64,000 nucleotides of DNA from [Mycobacterium] crassicus (GTDB lineage: Bacteria; Actinomycetota; Actinomycetes; Mycobacteriales; Mycobacteriaceae): the NCBI RefSeq assembly GCF_020181615.1, contig NZ_CP084029.1:3516800-3580799 (forward strand), read 5' to 3'. Below are positions 62,718 through 64,000 of the stretch, in pieces. Each line of letters opens with the position of its first letter. The stretch's first letter is position 1. Below the pieces are notes generated by a model. It made no database searches. It saw only the letters and a program-made list of their open reading frames with translations, and had not been told where the DNA came from. A program made the position numbers and the translations under genes.

Positions 62718-63941
62718 ATGACTTTTGCACGCTCGGTATCAGCCCTGGTGGCGGTGGGTTTTCTCGTTACCGCCGCTCCCCTGGCGGCGGCTGATCCCAC
62801 CCCGGGACGGGGCGCCGGGCCGGTCAACTGCCCGTACAAGGTCAGCACCCCGCCGGCGGTGGACGCCTCGGAGGTCCCGCTGGCCGGAGATCCGCCGCTG
62901 CCGTTGCCGGTCCCGGCCACCCCGGTCGGCGGTCAGGCGCTGAGCGGCTGCGGGATCGTCGCCGCACCCGACACCCCGCCGGTCCCCGGCGAGATCTCCG
63001 CCGAGGCGTGGCTGGTGGCCGACCTGGACAGTGGCGCGGTGATCGCCGCCCGGGACCCGCACGGCCGGCACCGGCCCGCCAGCGTCATCAAGGTGCTGAC
63101 CGCGATGGCATCGCTGAACGAGCTGGATCTGGACCGGGTCGCCGTCGGCACCCAGGACGACGCCAACGCCGAAGGCACCCGGGTCGGCGTCGGCCCCGGC
63201 GGCAACTTCACCGTGAACCAGCTGCTGCACGGGCTGCTGATGGGCTCGGGCAACGACGCCGCCCACGCCCTGGCCGCCCAGCTGGGTGGTATGCCGGTCG
63301 CGCTGGAGAAGATCAACACCCTGGCGGCCAAACTCGGCGGCTACGACACCCGCGCCGCCACCCCGTCCGGACTGGACGGGCCGGGTATGAGCACCTCGGC
63401 CTACGACATCGGACTGTTCTACCGCTACGCCTGGAACAACCCGGCGTTCGCCAATATCGTCGCGACCCGCACCTTCGACTTCCCCGGCTACGGCGACGTA
63501 CCCGGCTACGCCCTGGAGAACGACAACCAGCTGCTGTACAACTACCCGGGCGCCCTCGGCGGCAAGACCGGCTACACCGATGACGCCGGGCAGACGTTCG
63601 TCGGCGCGGCCAACCGGGACGGACGGCGGCTGGTGGCGGTGCTGCTGCACGGCACCCGGCAGCCGATCGCTCCCTGGCAGCAGGCCGCCCAGCTGCTCGA
63701 CTACGGCTTCGCCACCCCGCCCGGCACCCGAGTCGGCACCCTGATCGAGCCCGACCCGGCGCTGGTGGCGCCCCGGGCCCCGGCCGAGGGACCGAACCCG
63801 CAGGCCCTGGCGCTGGTCCCGGCCGACGACACGGTGCCGGTGCGGGTCGGGGTGGGCATCTTCGGCACGATTGTGGTGTTCGCGCTGATCATGGGCGCCC
63901 GGGCGGTGAACCGCCGGCCCGGCGCAGGGTCGACCTGGTGA
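62718..63941 (+). CDS. dacB1: D-alanyl-D-alanine carboxypeptidase DacB1
   Basis: 407 residues. Signal peptide ([21 protein letters not shown]), then penicillin-binding domain with SxxK in PASVIKVLT, SxN as LMGSGNDAA and KTG in [10 protein letters not shown]-terminal membrane helix ([19 protein letters not shown]) would anchor it outside. Trims the terminal D-Ala of peptidoglycan stem peptides. TACCCT lies nine bases before the ATG. Syntenic with Rv3330. Confidence 0.92.
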   Translation: MTFARSVSALVAVGFLVTAAPLAAADPTPGRGAGPVNCPYKVSTPPAVDASEVPLAGDPPLPLPVPATPVGGQALSGCGIVAAPDTPPVPGEISAEAWLVADLDSGAVIAARDPHGRHRPASVIKVLTAMASLNELDLDRVAVGTQDDANAEGTRVGVGPGGNFTVNQLLHGLLMGSGNDAAHALAAQLGGMPVALEKINTLAAKLGGYDTRAATPSGLDGPGMSTSAYDIGLFYRYAWNNPAFANIVATRTFDFPGYGDVPGYALENDNQLLYNYPGALGGKTGYTDDAGQTFVGAANRDGRRLVAVLLHGTRQPIAPWQQAAQLLDYGFATPPGTRVGTLIEPDPALVAPRAPAEGPNPQALALVPADDTVPVRVGVGIFGTIVVFALIMGARAVNRRPGAGSTW

Positions 63942-64000
63942 TCAGGGCCCTCAGGGTTTTCGGCTGGCTCACCGGCCTGCTGCTGATCGGGCTGGGGATC
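63938..64000 (+). CDS. Membrane protein, 5' end only
   Basis: GTG 63938 overlaps the dacB1 stop by 4 bp (GTGA) and reads [20 protein letters not shown] before the window ends. The basic start and hydrophobic run suggest a membrane protein; the rest is missing, so no family is named. Confidence 0.5.
   Translation, partial: MIRALRVFGWLTGLLLIGLGI

Overview
The window is a piece of a high-GC actinobacterial chromosome, and almost certainly a non-tuberculous Mycobacterium (sensu lato). The core gene order matches, as I remember it, the M. tuberculosis stretch from about Rv3274c to Rv3330: fadE25-purE-purK, Rv3277, Rv3278c, birA, accD5-accE5-maf-sseA, accA3, sigF-rsbW-usfY, lhr-nei1, Rv3300c, glpD2, lpdA, Rv3304, amiA1, deoD-pmmB, upp, Rv3311, add-deoA-cdd, sdhCDAB, sigJ and dacB1. 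Other mycobacterial hallmarks are a 13E12-type HNH gene, PE-PPE-domain hydrolases, cutinases, a TB8.4-type hemophore family, GTGA/ATGA operon overlaps and many leaderless starts. No tRNA, rRNA, CRISPR array or transposase was seen.

Layout. 1-4004: purine biosynthesis (purK, purE) leading into fadE25, a GtrA membrane protein, a PH-domain protein and biotin ligase. 4039-7478: three genes not at this place in M. tuberculosis (HSL-type esterase, LigD-type polymerase domain, 13E12 HNH protein). 7465-13593: biotin-dependent acyl-CoA carboxylase subunits accD5/accE5/accA3 with maf, sseA and a SufE-like gene; a 57-bp tandem repeat joins accE5 to maf. 13594-23015: a roughly 9 kb block inserted between accA3 and sigF, holding two STAS antagonists, a MEDS-HATPase regulator, a PAS-ANTAR protein, a cyclopropane-synthase-like methyltransferase, a glycosyltransferase, two cutinases, a hemophore-like protein and small membrane or secreted proteins. 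23016-25801: sigF, its anti-sigma rsbW, usfY, an Rv3289c-like membrane protein and a second hemophore-like gene. 25983-31225: lhr helicase and nei1. 31228-38274: lipoprotein, pseudouridine synthase, two paralogous secreted proteins of unknown function, glpD and an AAA ATPase behind a striking operator. 38507-44781: lpdA, Rv3304-like, amiA1, deoD, pmmB, upp. 44799-49247: three tandem PE-PPE hydrolases. 49447-58135: Rv3311-like gene, LGFP lipoprotein, pyrimidine/purine salvage operon cdd-deoA-add and succinate dehydrogenase sdhCDAB. 58279-64000: steroid-reductase-like membrane protein, an ECF41 (SigJ-like) locus, HabB-like membrane protein, SMP-30-like lactonase, dacB1 and a truncated membrane protein.

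How it fits together. birA supplies biotinylation for AccA3, which works with AccD5/AccE5. deoD, upp, add, deoA, cdd and pmmB form a nucleoside-salvage neighbourhood. The most interesting part is general-stress control. SigF and its anti-sigma factor sit next to extra partner-switching parts, and six SigF-like promoters (GTTT or GTTG, 15-17 nt, GGGTA) can be read by eye. They precede the esterase, the polymerase-domain gene, a secreted peptide, a DUF6131-like peptide, a lipoprotein and rsbW-sigF itself. Separately, the gene next to the ECF41 sigma factor carries a near-perfect ECF41 promoter.
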